Source: DASZZZ01 sp036260375
Lineage (GTDB): Bacteria; Actinomycetota; CADDZG01; WHSQ01
NCBI GenBank assembly: GCA_036260375.1
Contig: DASZZZ010000106.1
Span: 1-10,099, forward strand
Length of the DNA: 10,099 nt
Direction: 5' to 3'
This document shows, one piece after another, positions 1-6,784 of this stretch (the stretch's first letter is position 1; each line of letters starts with the position of its first letter). The translations under genes were made by a program, and so were the position numbers. The notes beneath the pieces are model-generated. The model saw only the letters and a program-made list of their open reading frames with translations, ran no database searches and was not told where the DNA came from.

Positions 1-216
1 GCGCACGACGCGCCCGCGGCCGAGCCCGAGCCGGACGCGCACGGCTCGCCCGCGCGCGCTCCGGACGCGGGCGGCGGCCCGATGCGACGACCCGAATCGA
101 CGGACGCAGCGCGCGTCGACGCGCGCGGCGGGCTGTTCGCCGACGTCGAGGCCGCGCTCGACGAGATCGTTCGTCGCGACGCGGTCGCGCACGGCCTCGA
201 GGACGGCGTGACGTGA
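1..216 (+). CDS. C-terminal part of an upstream CIS-operon protein (partial)
   Basis: The first frame is open from the window edge to a TGA at 214-216 and gives 71 residues. The first half is low-complexity Ala/Pro/Asp/Gly, like a disordered linker. The last 25 or so residues form a likely amphipathic helix (LFADVEAALDEIVRRDAVAHG). Its stop overlaps the GTG start of the hub gene in a GTGA arrangement, so it belongs to the same operon. A gene directly before the hub in contractile injection clusters is often a small LysM-type or tail-assembly protein. No LysM fold is visible here, so the identity stays open. Third-position G/C is almost complete, which supports real coding. Confidence 0.75.
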   Translation, partial: AHDAPAAEPEPDAHGSPARAPDAGGGPMRRPESTDAARVDARGGLFADVEAALDEIVRRDAVAHGLEDGVT

Positions 217-1214
217 CGATCGCGCGCCCGACGGGCGTCGTGCGCCGGGAGGCGGCGCAGGGCCTCACGCTGCCGGAAGCCGGCGTCGCCGAGGTCGTCG
301 TCGACCTGTCGGTGTCGAGCGCGCACGACCGCGTCGAGTTGGTGCTGTGGCACGACTCCGCGCTCGCCGGCGCCGAGCCGGGCGAGAAGGTCACCGTCGC
401 GCTCGGCGACGCGGGCGACGACGACGACGTCCTGACGGCCGAGGTCGCCGGCGTCGCGCGCGCGGGCGCCGGCGCGCTGCTCACCGCGTACGCGCCGAGC
501 CGGCGGCTGTCGTCGACGCGCGTCGCGCGCTCGTACCTGCGCCAGACCGTCGCCGACGTCGTCGGCGACCTGCTCGACGCAGGCGGCGTCGACGCCGGCA
601 CGCTCGAGGCGCCGCAGGACCTGCCCGCCGTCCACGTCGACGGCGCGCGGCCCGCGTGGCAGCACGTCCACCACCTCGCCGCGCTCGTCGGCGCGCAGGT
701 GACGTCCGATCCCGACGGCGCGGTGTCGGTCGCGCCGGCCCCCGGCGCGAGCCCGTCCGGGGGCCTCGGCGGCGCGCTCGGCGCGGCGGCCGGCGCGCTC
801 GGGGGCGGCGGCGGGGCCGAGCTGCGGCTCGCCGCCAACGTGCTGGAGTGGCGCGTCGGACCGCGCCGCGCGGAGCCGGAGCCGACGCGCGCCGTCGTGG
901 CGCTCGGCGCCGCGAGCCGCCTCGGCGCCGAGCAGTGGTACCACCTCGAGGCCGAGCCCGAGGGCACGTCCGATCCCGTCACCGTCGCGGCGCTCGCGCG
1001 CGACCGCGACCTCGCCGGCGTCGCGACTACCGCGCGCGCCGACGCGGCGCGCCGGCGCGCGGTGTCCGGGCGCGTGCGCGTGCCCGGCGACCCGTCGCTG
1101 CGCGCGGGCGGCACCGTGACGCTCGACTCGACGTCGTACCGCGTCCTGTCGGTGCGCCACCGTCTGTCGCGCGACGCGGGCTACGTGTGCGACGTCGTGG
1201 TGGAGGGGACGTAG
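213..1214 (+). CDS. Baseplate hub protein, phage late control D (gpD/gp27-like)
   Basis: This 333-residue protein is probably the trimeric hub that links the inner tube to the spike at the centre of the baseplate. The N-terminal beta-rich part (about 20-100) is followed by the segment SYLRQTVADVVGDLLDAGGV at 107-126, typical of the helical domain in gpD proteins. A second beta region with LEWRVG follows at 211-216, and the C-terminus has a terminal strand-rich domain (about 285-333). Residues 182-201 are an almost pure Gly/Ala linker inside the protein. The length is near the usual 330-400 for the family. The GTG start at 213 is chosen because it overlaps the previous stop and has GAGGA 9 bases upstream. 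The assignment rests on fold-like pattern and on position directly before an OB-fold spike gene; sequence identity to characterised hubs is expected to be low. Confidence 0.8.
   Translation: MTIARPTGVVRREAAQGLTLPEAGVAEVVVDLSVSSAHDRVELVLWHDSALAGAEPGEKVTVALGDAGDDDDVLTAEVAGVARAGAGALLTAYAPSRRLSSTRVARSYLRQTVADVVGDLLDAGGVDAGTLEAPQDLPAVHVDGARPAWQHVHHLAALVGAQVTSDPDGAVSVAPAPGASPSGGLGGALGAAAGALGGGGGAELRLAANVLEWRVGPRRAEPEPTRAVVALGAASRLGAEQWYHLEAEPEGTSDPVTVAALARDRDLAGVATTARADAARRRAVSGRVRVPGDPSLRAGGTVTLDSTSYRVLSVRHRLSRDAGYVCDVVVEGT
1202..1208 (+). promoter_or_regulatory. Ribosome binding site for the spike gene
   Basis: GGAGGGG lies inside the last codons of the hub gene, 5 bases before the GTG at 1214. 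It decides the start of a frame that is otherwise open for about 870 bases further upstream. Confidence 0.65.
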
Positions 1215-1885
1215 TGACGACGATCGTCCCGTTGATGGAGGCCGTCGCGCGACGTGAGCTCGAGGGCCACCGCACGCTGTCGCTCGGCGTCGTCACCGAG
1301 GTGTTCACGAACTCGGGCGGCGACGGCGCGCACCACGTCGACGCGCACGTGCGTCTGCACGGCGGCGAGCTCGTGCTCCAGAACGTCCCCGTGCTCGTCG
1401 GCCGCGCCGGCGTCTCGGCCGCGCCGCGCGCGGACGACCTCGTCGTCGTGGGCTTCCTCGACGGCGACGTGAACGGGCCCGTGGTCCTCGGCGTCGTGCA
1501 CGCGGCCGGCGTCGCGCCGCCGCAGGCCGAGCCGGAGGAGGTCGTCTACGAGGTGCCCGACCCCGAGGCCGACGTGCGCCGCCTCGAGCTGCGCCTGCCC
1601 AACGGGAACCTCGTCACGGTCAAGGACACCGAGGTGCGCATCACGATGGGCGGCACGACCGTGCTCGTCGAGGCGGACGGGAACATAGCGCTGGAGTCGG
1701 CGGCCGACATCACGCTCAAGGCCAGCGGGAACCTCCAGCTCGAGGCAACCGGCAAGCTGGAGCTGAAGGCGCAGGGCAACGCGTCCATGAAGGGCTCCGC
1801 GGTCGACCTCGAGGCGCAGGGGGCGGCGAAGCTCAAGGGCTCGACGACGACGATCGCGGGCATGTGCTCGTTCAGCGCGGGATGA
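1214..1885 (+). CDS. Baseplate spike protein, gpV/gp5-like OB fold plus beta-helix
   Basis: This 223-residue protein should form the needle shaft below the hub. Residues about 20-100 form the OB fold, with LGVVTEVF (24-31), the VPVL strand (58-61) and the DDLVVVGFLDGDVNGPVVLG segment (74-93), a typical signature of gpV/VgrG OB domains. Residues about 120-215 are short repeated strands with alternating hydrophobic residues and Gly/Asn turns (DGNIALES, SGNLQLEA, TGKLELKA, QGNASMKG), matching the triple-stranded beta-helix of T4 gp5. The open frame extends far upstream, but that part is the Arg-rich shadow of the hub gene. GTG at 1214 is chosen because it overlaps the hub stop by one base and has a strong GGAGGGG site 5 bases upstream. 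Hub and spike are separate genes here, not one VgrG-like fusion. Confidence 0.9.
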   Translation: MTTIVPLMEAVARRELEGHRTLSLGVVTEVFTNSGGDGAHHVDAHVRLHGGELVLQNVPVLVGRAGVSAAPRADDLVVVGFLDGDVNGPVVLGVVHAAGVAPPQAEPEEVVYEVPDPEADVRRLELRLPNGNLVTVKDTEVRITMGGTTVLVEADGNIALESAADITLKASGNLQLEATGKLELKAQGNASMKGSAVDLEAQGAAKLKGSTTTIAGMCSFSAG

Positions 1886-1889
1886 GGCG

Positions 1890-2225
1890 ATGTCGGGACC
1901 TCCGGTGACCGTCGGCTGCTCCGTCGTCGTCTCCCCCGGGGCGGCGGGCCCGCCCGACTCCGGCGTGATCACCGTGATAACGCAGGCGATCGCCACCTCG
2001 GGCGGGATGCCGTTCGCGACCGCGGGATCGATCTGCATGATGGTCAACTCCGTATCCGGCGCGCCGTACCCGTTGACGATCGGGTCCACGGGCGCGTCGA
2101 CCGGCGTGAAGATCTCGGGGTCCGCGCTCGTCCGTGTCGGCGACAACATCCCCTCGGGCTCGGGCGTCCTCACCGTCATAGGCCCGCCCGCGGCGCCGTT
2201 CGTGAGCGACGGGCACGCGCCGTGA
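1890..2225 (+). CDS. Probable PAAR-like spike-tip protein
   Basis: The product is 111 residues, rich in Gly, Pro, Ser and Val with almost no charge, and is predicted to be all beta. Two Val/Ile-rich strands (VITVITQAI at 26-34 and SALVRVGDNI at 78-87) and the ending VLTVIGPPAAPFVSD (93-107) resemble PAAR-repeat proteins, which cap the spike with a sharp cone. VRVGD is close to the usual PAAR RVGD motif. Cys10, Cys49 and His109 could contribute to a metal site, but the classical ligand set is not certain. The position between spike and gp25 genes supports a tip role. The gene starts 4 bases after the spike stop and its stop overlaps the next GTG. It carries ATA codons that are rare in this operon. 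It could instead be an unrelated small beta-rich baseplate protein. Confidence 0.65.
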   Translation: MSGPPVTVGCSVVVSPGAAGPPDSGVITVITQAIATSGGMPFATAGSICMMVNSVSGAPYPLTIGSTGASTGVKISGSALVRVGDNIPSGSGVLTVIGPPAAPFVSDGHAP

Positions 2226-2719
2226 CCGCGGCCCGGCGCACCGCCGCACAGCTCGACGAGCTCGAGCGCCGTCTCGGACGCGACGTCGAGCTCGCGTTCG
2301 CCGGGCCCGTCGGCGCGTGGCAGGACGCCGACCTCGCGCGCGCGACGACCGTCCAGGGCGCGCGTCGGCTCGTCGACGTCGCGCGCACGACCGGCATCGA
2401 GAGCGCGGCGACGCAGTTGCTCGTCAACCGGCTGCAGACGCAGCGCGGCGAGCTCGCGCCGCTCGGACATCCGGAGTACGGGTCGCGCCACCACGAGCTC
2501 GTCGGCGAGCCCAACACCGAGCGCACTCGCAACCTCGTCAAGCTCCACGTCCTCGAGTGCCTGCGGCACGAGCCGCGCGTCGCACGCGTCCTGCGCTGCG
2601 ACGTGACGAGCGCGCCGCGACCGCGCGACGTCGTGCGCATCGACATGACCGTGCGTCTCGTCGACCGCGCCGAGCCGTTCAACCTCGTCGTCCCGTTCGA
2701 GCTTGGAGGAGGCGCGTGA
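2222..2719 (+). CDS. Baseplate wedge protein, GPW/gp25 family
   Basis: This 165-residue protein matches the gp25-like family, whose members connect the baseplate wedge to the first sheath ring and help trigger contraction. The hallmark is visible at residues 65-97: QLLVNRLQTQRGELAPLGHP, then EYGSRHHELVGEPN. Next comes a helix (RTRNLVKLHVLECLRHEPRV, 101-120), then the C-terminal beta hairpins (VLRCDVTS; DVVRIDMTVRLVD). The RGEL and P-x-YG elements are the most conserved part of the family. The N-terminal 60 residues are less typical and may be a lineage-specific extension. The GTG start overlaps the stop of the PAAR-like gene and there is no good ribosome site, so translation is probably coupled. 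The stop overlaps the start of the baseplate-J gene. Confidence 0.92.
   Translation: MTAARRTAAQLDELERRLGRDVELAFAGPVGAWQDADLARATTVQGARRLVDVARTTGIESAATQLLVNRLQTQRGELAPLGHPEYGSRHHELVGEPNTERTRNLVKLHVLECLRHEPRVARVLRCDVTSAPRPRDVVRIDMTVRLVDRAEPFNLVVPFELGGGA
2705..2712 (+). promoter_or_regulatory. Ribosome binding site for the baseplate-J gene
   Basis: GGAGGAGG lies in the last codons of the gp25-like gene (encoding its terminal Gly-rich tail), just before the GTG at 2716. It fixes the start of a frame that is otherwise open for 400 bases upstream. Confidence 0.7.
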
Positions 2720-4521
2720 GCTTCGCTGCCGAGCCGTACGCGATCTTCGCCGAGGACCTCGTTGCGAACCTCACCGGCGGCGTCACGCGGGTGCAGTTTC
2801 GCTTCCTGCCGGAGGACGCGCCGTTCTCGCTCGGCGAGGACGAGCGCGTGCAGCCGGCGACCGTGCGCGTGCACGGCATCTCGGACGGCGTGTTCACGCT
2901 GTTCGCGCGCGAGCGCGACTACACGGTCGACGACGCCGGCACGCTGGCGTGGCGCGAGGGCGACCCCGGCGTGCCCGCGGCCGACGCGGCGTGGCCCGAC
3001 GACGGCTCGATCTTCTGGGTCGCGTACGAGCGCGCGCCGGGGGCCGGGCCTGCTCCGGTACTCACCGACCGCAACCCCGGCAGCGTCACGCGCACGCTCG
3101 CCGAGAGCTTCGCGCGCGAGTACGCGGTGTTCTCGCGCCAGCTCGACCTCGTCTACCAGGCGGGCCACCTCGCGACGTCGTCGGGGCGCGATCTCGAGCA
3201 CCTGGCCGCGCTCGTCGGCGTCGCGCGCCGGACGCAGACGCACGCGCGCGGCGAGATCGTGTTCATGCGCGCGACGCCGGCGTCGGCCGACGTCAACGTC
3301 CCGGCCGGGACGCAGGTGTCGACCTCGGAGCCGCCGCTCGTGACGTGCGAGGTGACCGCGCCGGTGACGCTGCGGCGCGGGTCGCAGTCGGTCAACGCGC
3401 CGGTGCGCGCGCTCGTCGAGGGCCCCGCCGGCGTCGCGCCGGCGCGGTCGCTCGTGGTGCTGCACCGTCCGATCCTCGGCGTCGAGGAGGTCGTCAACCC
3501 GATCGCGCTCGCGTTCGGCGGCGCCGCCGAGAGCGACGACGAGCTGCGCGCGCGCGTGGCCCGCGCGCTCGAGAACGCGGGCCGTGCGACGGTCGCGTCG
3601 GTGCGCGGCGCGCTCGCCGCGCTCGAGGGCATCCGCGAGCAGGACGTGCTCGTGGAGGAGGACCACCTCGCGCACCCGGGCGTCGTGCGCGTGACGGTCG
3701 CGGCCGACCTCGACGCCGCGACCGCGCTCGCGGCGTCGCTCGCGCTCGAGGACGCGCGTCCGGCGGGCGTACGCATCGACCACAACCTGCCGGCCCCCAC
3801 GGTGCCGGAGCCGACGGTCGGCGGGGAGCCGGGCGGCGGCGGCAACGGGCCCATGCCCGACGGCGCGGTCGTGGACGCGACGTGGTACCCGGTGGCGGTC
3901 GACGCGGTCGTCACGCCGTCGAGCACGCAGCTCACGCAGGAGCAGCGCGACCGGCTCGCGGCCGACGTCGCCGCCGCGGTGCGCGCCGCGGTCGAGGAGT
4001 TCGGCGTCGGCGCGCCGCTGATCTACAACCGTCTCGTCGCCGCGGTCATGGGGGTCGAGGGAGTGCTCGACGCGGTCCTCGACGTCGCTCCGGCCGACGG
4101 GCCGGTGCCCGTGTCGACGCGCGTCAACCTGCGTCCGCCGACGACGACGCGCGTCCGCCTCGAGGACGCGGATCTCACCGTGACGCTGCGCGGCGCGCTC
4201 GTCGCGCTCGACGTCTCGGTGACGATCGAGCGCAAGGGCATCGCGGCGCAGCAGCCCGCCGCGAGCGCGGTCGAGGCCGCGCGCGTCGACGTCGCGCGCC
4301 GGCTGACCGAGGCGCTCGTCGTCGCGCCCGACCGCGTCACGCCCGAGAACCTGCTGGGCCTGCTGCCCGAGACCGACGACTACCGCGTCGAGACGCTCGG
4401 CTACCGCGCCGAGCTCCTCGAGGAGGGCCTGCGCGTCGTGCAGAGCGACGTCGCGATCGACCTCGGGGCCGACCAGCAGCCGTGGATCCGCACCGTCACC
4501 GCGACCGAGGGCAGCGCATGA
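2716..4521 (+). CDS. Baseplate J-like protein (gpJ/gp6-like wedge)
   Basis: The product is 601 residues, a large baseplate wedge component. The key signature is AFGGAAESDDELRARVARAL at 266-285, matching the conserved GG-x-x-x-ESD-E-LR-R motif of baseplate J proteins. It is followed by a helical stretch (ATVASVRGALAALEGIREQD, 291-310) and beta-rich arms. The N-terminal 120 residues are mostly beta strands with aromatic positions (FTLFARERDY at 60-69, IFWVAYERAP at 99-108). The N-terminal helical segment at 123-175 (LAESFAREYAVFSRQLDLVY) is also typical. A Pro/Gly linker (about 360-380) breaks the protein into two halves. The C-terminal half carries a helix plus beta module (405-460) and a terminal domain after 520. 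The start is GTG in a GTGA overlap with a strong ribosome site. The stop overlaps the next ATG. Confidence 0.92.
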   Translation: MSFAAEPYAIFAEDLVANLTGGVTRVQFRFLPEDAPFSLGEDERVQPATVRVHGISDGVFTLFARERDYTVDDAGTLAWREGDPGVPAADAAWPDDGSIFWVAYERAPGAGPAPVLTDRNPGSVTRTLAESFAREYAVFSRQLDLVYQAGHLATSSGRDLEHLAALVGVARRTQTHARGEIVFMRATPASADVNVPAGTQVSTSEPPLVTCEVTAPVTLRRGSQSVNAPVRALVEGPAGVAPARSLVVLHRPILGVEEVVNPIALAFGGAAESDDELRARVARALENAGRATVASVRGALAALEGIREQDVLVEEDHLAHPGVVRVTVAADLDAATALAASLALEDARPAGVRIDHNLPAPTVPEPTVGGEPGGGGNGPMPDGAVVDATWYPVAVDAVVTPSSTQLTQEQRDRLAADVAAAVRAAVEEFGVGAPLIYNRLVAAVMGVEGVLDAVLDVAPADGPVPVSTRVNLRPPTTTRVRLEDADLTVTLRGALVALDVSVTIERKGIAAQQPAASAVEAARVDVARRLTEALVVAPDRVTPENLLGLLPETDDYRVETLGYRAELLEEGLRVVQSDVAIDLGADQQPWIRTVTATEGSA

Positions 4522-6026
4522 CCGCGGGCCGCACGAGCGCGATCCTCGAGCGCTTTCCGAACCACCTCGGCGCGACCGATCCCGGCAAGCGCATGCGCGC
4601 GGTCGTCGACGCGCTCGCCGCCGAACTCGACGTCCTCGGCCGCCAGGTCGGCGACGTGCGGCGCGCGCGGCGGCTCGGAGAGGCGCCGACCATGCTCGAC
4701 CTCCTGCGCGTCGCCGCGCTGCACCGCGTCGGCGAGGCGTCGCTCGCACCCGCCGCGACGCGAGTCGCGCACCTCGCGTCGCTCGCCGGCGACGAGCTCG
4801 ACCTCGACGCGCTCTCGAACGCGACCGGCATCGCGCGCGACGACCTCGCGGACGCCGATCCCGACGCGCTCGCCGCCGCGCTCGCGGTCGCGACGTCGTT
4901 CGAGGGGCGCCTCGATCGCGCGCGCGCGGTCGTCGCCGGTGTCGTGGGCGCGCACGCGCGCGGCAACGCGACCGTCGACGCACTGCTGCGTGCGACCTCC
5001 GCGTACGTGGGCTTGCCGCTGACGTCGGTGTGGCACTCGGAGGACCGCTGGTGGCACGTCGGCCGCTGCCGCGACGTCACCGGGCCACAACTCCCCGGTG
5101 TCGAGCCGATCGAAGACGTGGTCGCGCTCGAGGAGAACCCGTTCCAGCCCGGCGACGTCGCGCCCGCGCGGCGCCGTCACGGCGACCGCTTCGTGATCCT
5201 GCGCGGCGGTCTCGAGCCGGTCGACGTGACCGTCCACGTGCACGGCGTCGGCGACCGCACGGTCGCGCCGATGGTCGTCGACCTCGACTCCGGGCGCGGC
5301 GTCGCGTTCACGCGCCCGGTCCCCGACGGCCACGAGCTCGCGTTCGAGTCGTCGGGACGCGTGACGCTCGCCGGGTCCGACGTGACCGGCGGCGCGTTCG
5401 GGTTCGAGGGCGGCGTGTTCGCGTCGAGCGCGGAGCTTCACCCGCGCGACTTCGTCTTCGACGACGCCGCGGCGCCCGGCGAGCGGGAGCGCGCGGCGAC
5501 GTTCGCCGTCACGCAACCGCTCGCCGACGCGTTCCAGACGGGGGCCGCGTTCCCGCACGCCGGCGCGACGGTGCGTCCGCTGCGCATGTCGCTGGGACAG
5601 TCGCGCTGGGCGTTCTTCGTGCGCGTCGCGCACTACGCCGCGGACGTCGCGTCGGAGGCGCTCCCGACGACGCTCGCCGGGCGCTTCGACGGCTCCGTGT
5701 TCGCGAACGCATTCGGCGGCCTCGAGCCGTCCGCCGAGGTCGGCTTCTCGTGGGAGGAGCGCGAGCCGTTCGCGCTGCGAGTGCTGCTCCCGCGTCGCAT
5801 GTCCGATGCCGACGACGACGACGGCGCGCGCCTGCGCGAGCCGCTGCGCGTGCTGCTCGACCGCCACCGCGCCGCGGGCGTGCGCGTGATCGTCGAGTAC
5901 GCCGACGAGCGCTGGTCGCTGGGCAGCGGCGTGCTGCGCGACGCCGACGCGTCGGATCCCATCGGCACCGTGGTCGCCGGCACCACGCTGTGGTCGGATG
6001 GAACGCCCCAACCGGAGAACGTCTGA
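4518..6026 (+). CDS. Second large baseplate wedge-like protein, downstream of gpJ
   Basis: This 502-residue protein has a helical N-terminus (LERFPNHLGATDPGKRMRAV, 10-29, then a long Ala/Leu/Arg helical stretch to about 165). The opening is typical of a baseplate protein that follows gpJ in contractile injection and phage-tail-like clusters. The remainder (from about 220) is beta-rich with repeated Gly turns (SDVTGGAFGFEGGVFASSAE, 287-306), and the C-terminus has DRHRAAGVRVIVEY (448-461), reminiscent of gpI-like domains. It probably holds the wedge to peripheral fibres, as Afp12-type proteins are thought to. ATG at 4518 overlaps the gpJ stop (ATGA), with GAGG 7 bases upstream. The role is inferred mainly from gene order. 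No enzymatic motif is seen. A shared fold with P2 gpI is possible but not demonstrable by eye. Confidence 0.75.
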   Translation: MTAGRTSAILERFPNHLGATDPGKRMRAVVDALAAELDVLGRQVGDVRRARRLGEAPTMLDLLRVAALHRVGEASLAPAATRVAHLASLAGDELDLDALSNATGIARDDLADADPDALAAALAVATSFEGRLDRARAVVAGVVGAHARGNATVDALLRATSAYVGLPLTSVWHSEDRWWHVGRCRDVTGPQLPGVEPIEDVVALEENPFQPGDVAPARRRHGDRFVILRGGLEPVDVTVHVHGVGDRTVAPMVVDLDSGRGVAFTRPVPDGHELAFESSGRVTLAGSDVTGGAFGFEGGVFASSAELHPRDFVFDDAAAPGERERAATFAVTQPLADAFQTGAAFPHAGATVRPLRMSLGQSRWAFFVRVAHYAADVASEALPTTLAGRFDGSVFANAFGGLEPSAEVGFSWEEREPFALRVLLPRRMSDADDDDGARLREPLRVLLDRHRAAGVRVIVEYADERWSLGSGVLRDADASDPIGTVVAGTTLWSDGTPQPENV

Positions 6027-6042
6027 GCCGTGTCCCCACTCC

Positions 6043-6048
6043 AAGGAG
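6043..6048 (+). promoter_or_regulatory. Ribosome binding site for the PASTA-domain gene
   Basis: AAGGAG lies in the 29-base gap after the wedge gene, 7 bases before ATG 6056. This is the widest gap in the window. I see no convincing promoter or terminator in it, so transcription probably continues from upstream. Confidence 0.75.
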
Positions 6049-6055
6049 AGCCGCG

Positions 6056-6772
6056 ATGCCGCTGAGCAAACCCGCGCTTCCGGAGGTGTCCCCGGGTCAG
6101 CCCGTGACCGCCCAGGGATGGAACGACGTCGTCACCGGCGTGTCGGACCTGTTCGACGCGGTCCTCGCGCTGGGCGGCGCGACGCTCGACGTCTCGGTGA
6201 CGTCGGGCGGCAACGCGGTGCGCGGGGCGACCGTCGTGGCGGAGTCACTCGGGCAGGCGCCCGCGGTCGCCGCGGTGCCGCCGTTCGGCGCGCGCACGGC
6301 GTACCTGCTCGCCGGGCTGACCGCGGGGACGTGGCGCGTGCACGTCTCCGCGCAGGGCTTCACGACCGAGACGCGCGACGTCGAGCTCCCGCGCACCGAC
6401 CCGCTCGTCGTCGAGATGACGCGCGCCGGCGTCGTCGTGCCCGACCTCTACGGCTCCGGTTTCCGCAGCGCGGTGACGACGTTGCAGGGCGGGGGCCTGG
6501 ACGTCGACGTCGCGTTCGACACGAACGGGCGCGAGATACCGAAGACGTCGATCCCGCCGGAGTACGACGGTGCGCCGGTGCTCGTGCAGCAGCCCGACGC
6601 CGGCGCGGTCGTCGCGGCCGCCACGCGCGTCCGGCTCGTCGTCGCCTCCCCACTGCGACGCGACCCCGTCGTGACCATGCCGAGCCTCGTCGGACTGACG
6701 CTGACCGAGACGCGCGAGGTGCTCGAGCGCCTCGGCCTTCAGGTCGGGACGACGACCGTCCGGAGCACCTGA
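6056..6772 (+). CDS. CIS-associated protein with beta-sandwich and PASTA repeats
   Basis: The product is 238 residues with four parts. Residues 15-40 form a short docking-like segment, QPVTAQGWNDVVTGVSDLFD. Residues 42-122 look like a carboxypeptidase-regulatory or Cna-B-type beta-sandwich, ending in a GLTAGTWRVHVSAQGF turn (87-102). A full PASTA repeat spans about 128-197 (VPDLYGSGFRSAV, then VLVQQPDAGAVV, then RVRLVVAS). A second PASTA repeat begins at 208 (MPSLVGLTLTETREVLERLG) but stops after its first half. PASTA domains usually bind peptidoglycan or mediate protein contacts in kinases and penicillin-binding proteins. None of those catalytic parts is present, and there is no signal peptide or membrane segment. 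In this operon it is probably an exterior part of the injection particle. The start has a good ribosome site. The early stop of the second repeat is followed by a clean ribosome site for the next gene, so it looks genuine. Confidence 0.8.
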   Translation: MPLSKPALPEVSPGQPVTAQGWNDVVTGVSDLFDAVLALGGATLDVSVTSGGNAVRGATVVAESLGQAPAVAAVPPFGARTAYLLAGLTAGTWRVHVSAQGFTTETRDVELPRTDPLVVEMTRAGVVVPDLYGSGFRSAVTTLQGGGLDVDVAFDTNGREIPKTSIPPEYDGAPVLVQQPDAGAVVAAATRVRLVVASPLRRDPVVTMPSLVGLTLTETREVLERLGLQVGTTTVRST

Positions 6773-6778
6773 GAGGAG
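6771..6778 (+). promoter_or_regulatory. Ribosome binding site overlapping the preceding stop
   Basis: GAGAGGAG begins inside the stop codon of the PASTA gene and lies 6 bases before ATG 6785, which supports coupled translation of the two PASTA-type proteins. Confidence 0.7.
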
Positions 6779-6784
6779 ATCGAG

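Noticed and set aside
347..1213. Upstream extension of the spike frame
   Set aside because: The added sequence is Arg-rich shadow of the hub gene. The OB-fold protein begins naturally at GTG 1214 after a good ribosome site. The same argument removes upstream extensions of the gpJ (from 2317), wedge (from 2703), PASTA (from 5030) and 531-residue (from 5998) frames.
2176..4983. Long minus-strand open frame (935 codons), with similar ones at 1181-2569, 4401-6044 and 7258-9438
   Set aside because: These are antisense shadows of GC-rich genes. They are extremely Arg/Asp/Ala-rich without domain patterns, overlap strongly supported plus-strand genes, and lack ribosome sites.
213..6026. Type VI secretion system
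   Set aside because: No Tss-type membrane complex or fused VgrG is seen. The separate gpD, gpV, gp25 and gpJ genes fit a phage-tail-like contractile injection system better, although genes outside the window cannot be excluded.
6027..6055. Internal promoter or terminator in the widest intergenic gap
   Set aside because: The 29 bases hold a ribosome site but no recognisable -35/-10 pair and no hairpin with a T-run.
6056..6772. PASTA-containing Ser/Thr kinase or penicillin-binding protein
   Set aside because: There is no kinase or transpeptidase motif, no transmembrane segment and no signal peptide; only the PASTA and beta-sandwich parts are present.
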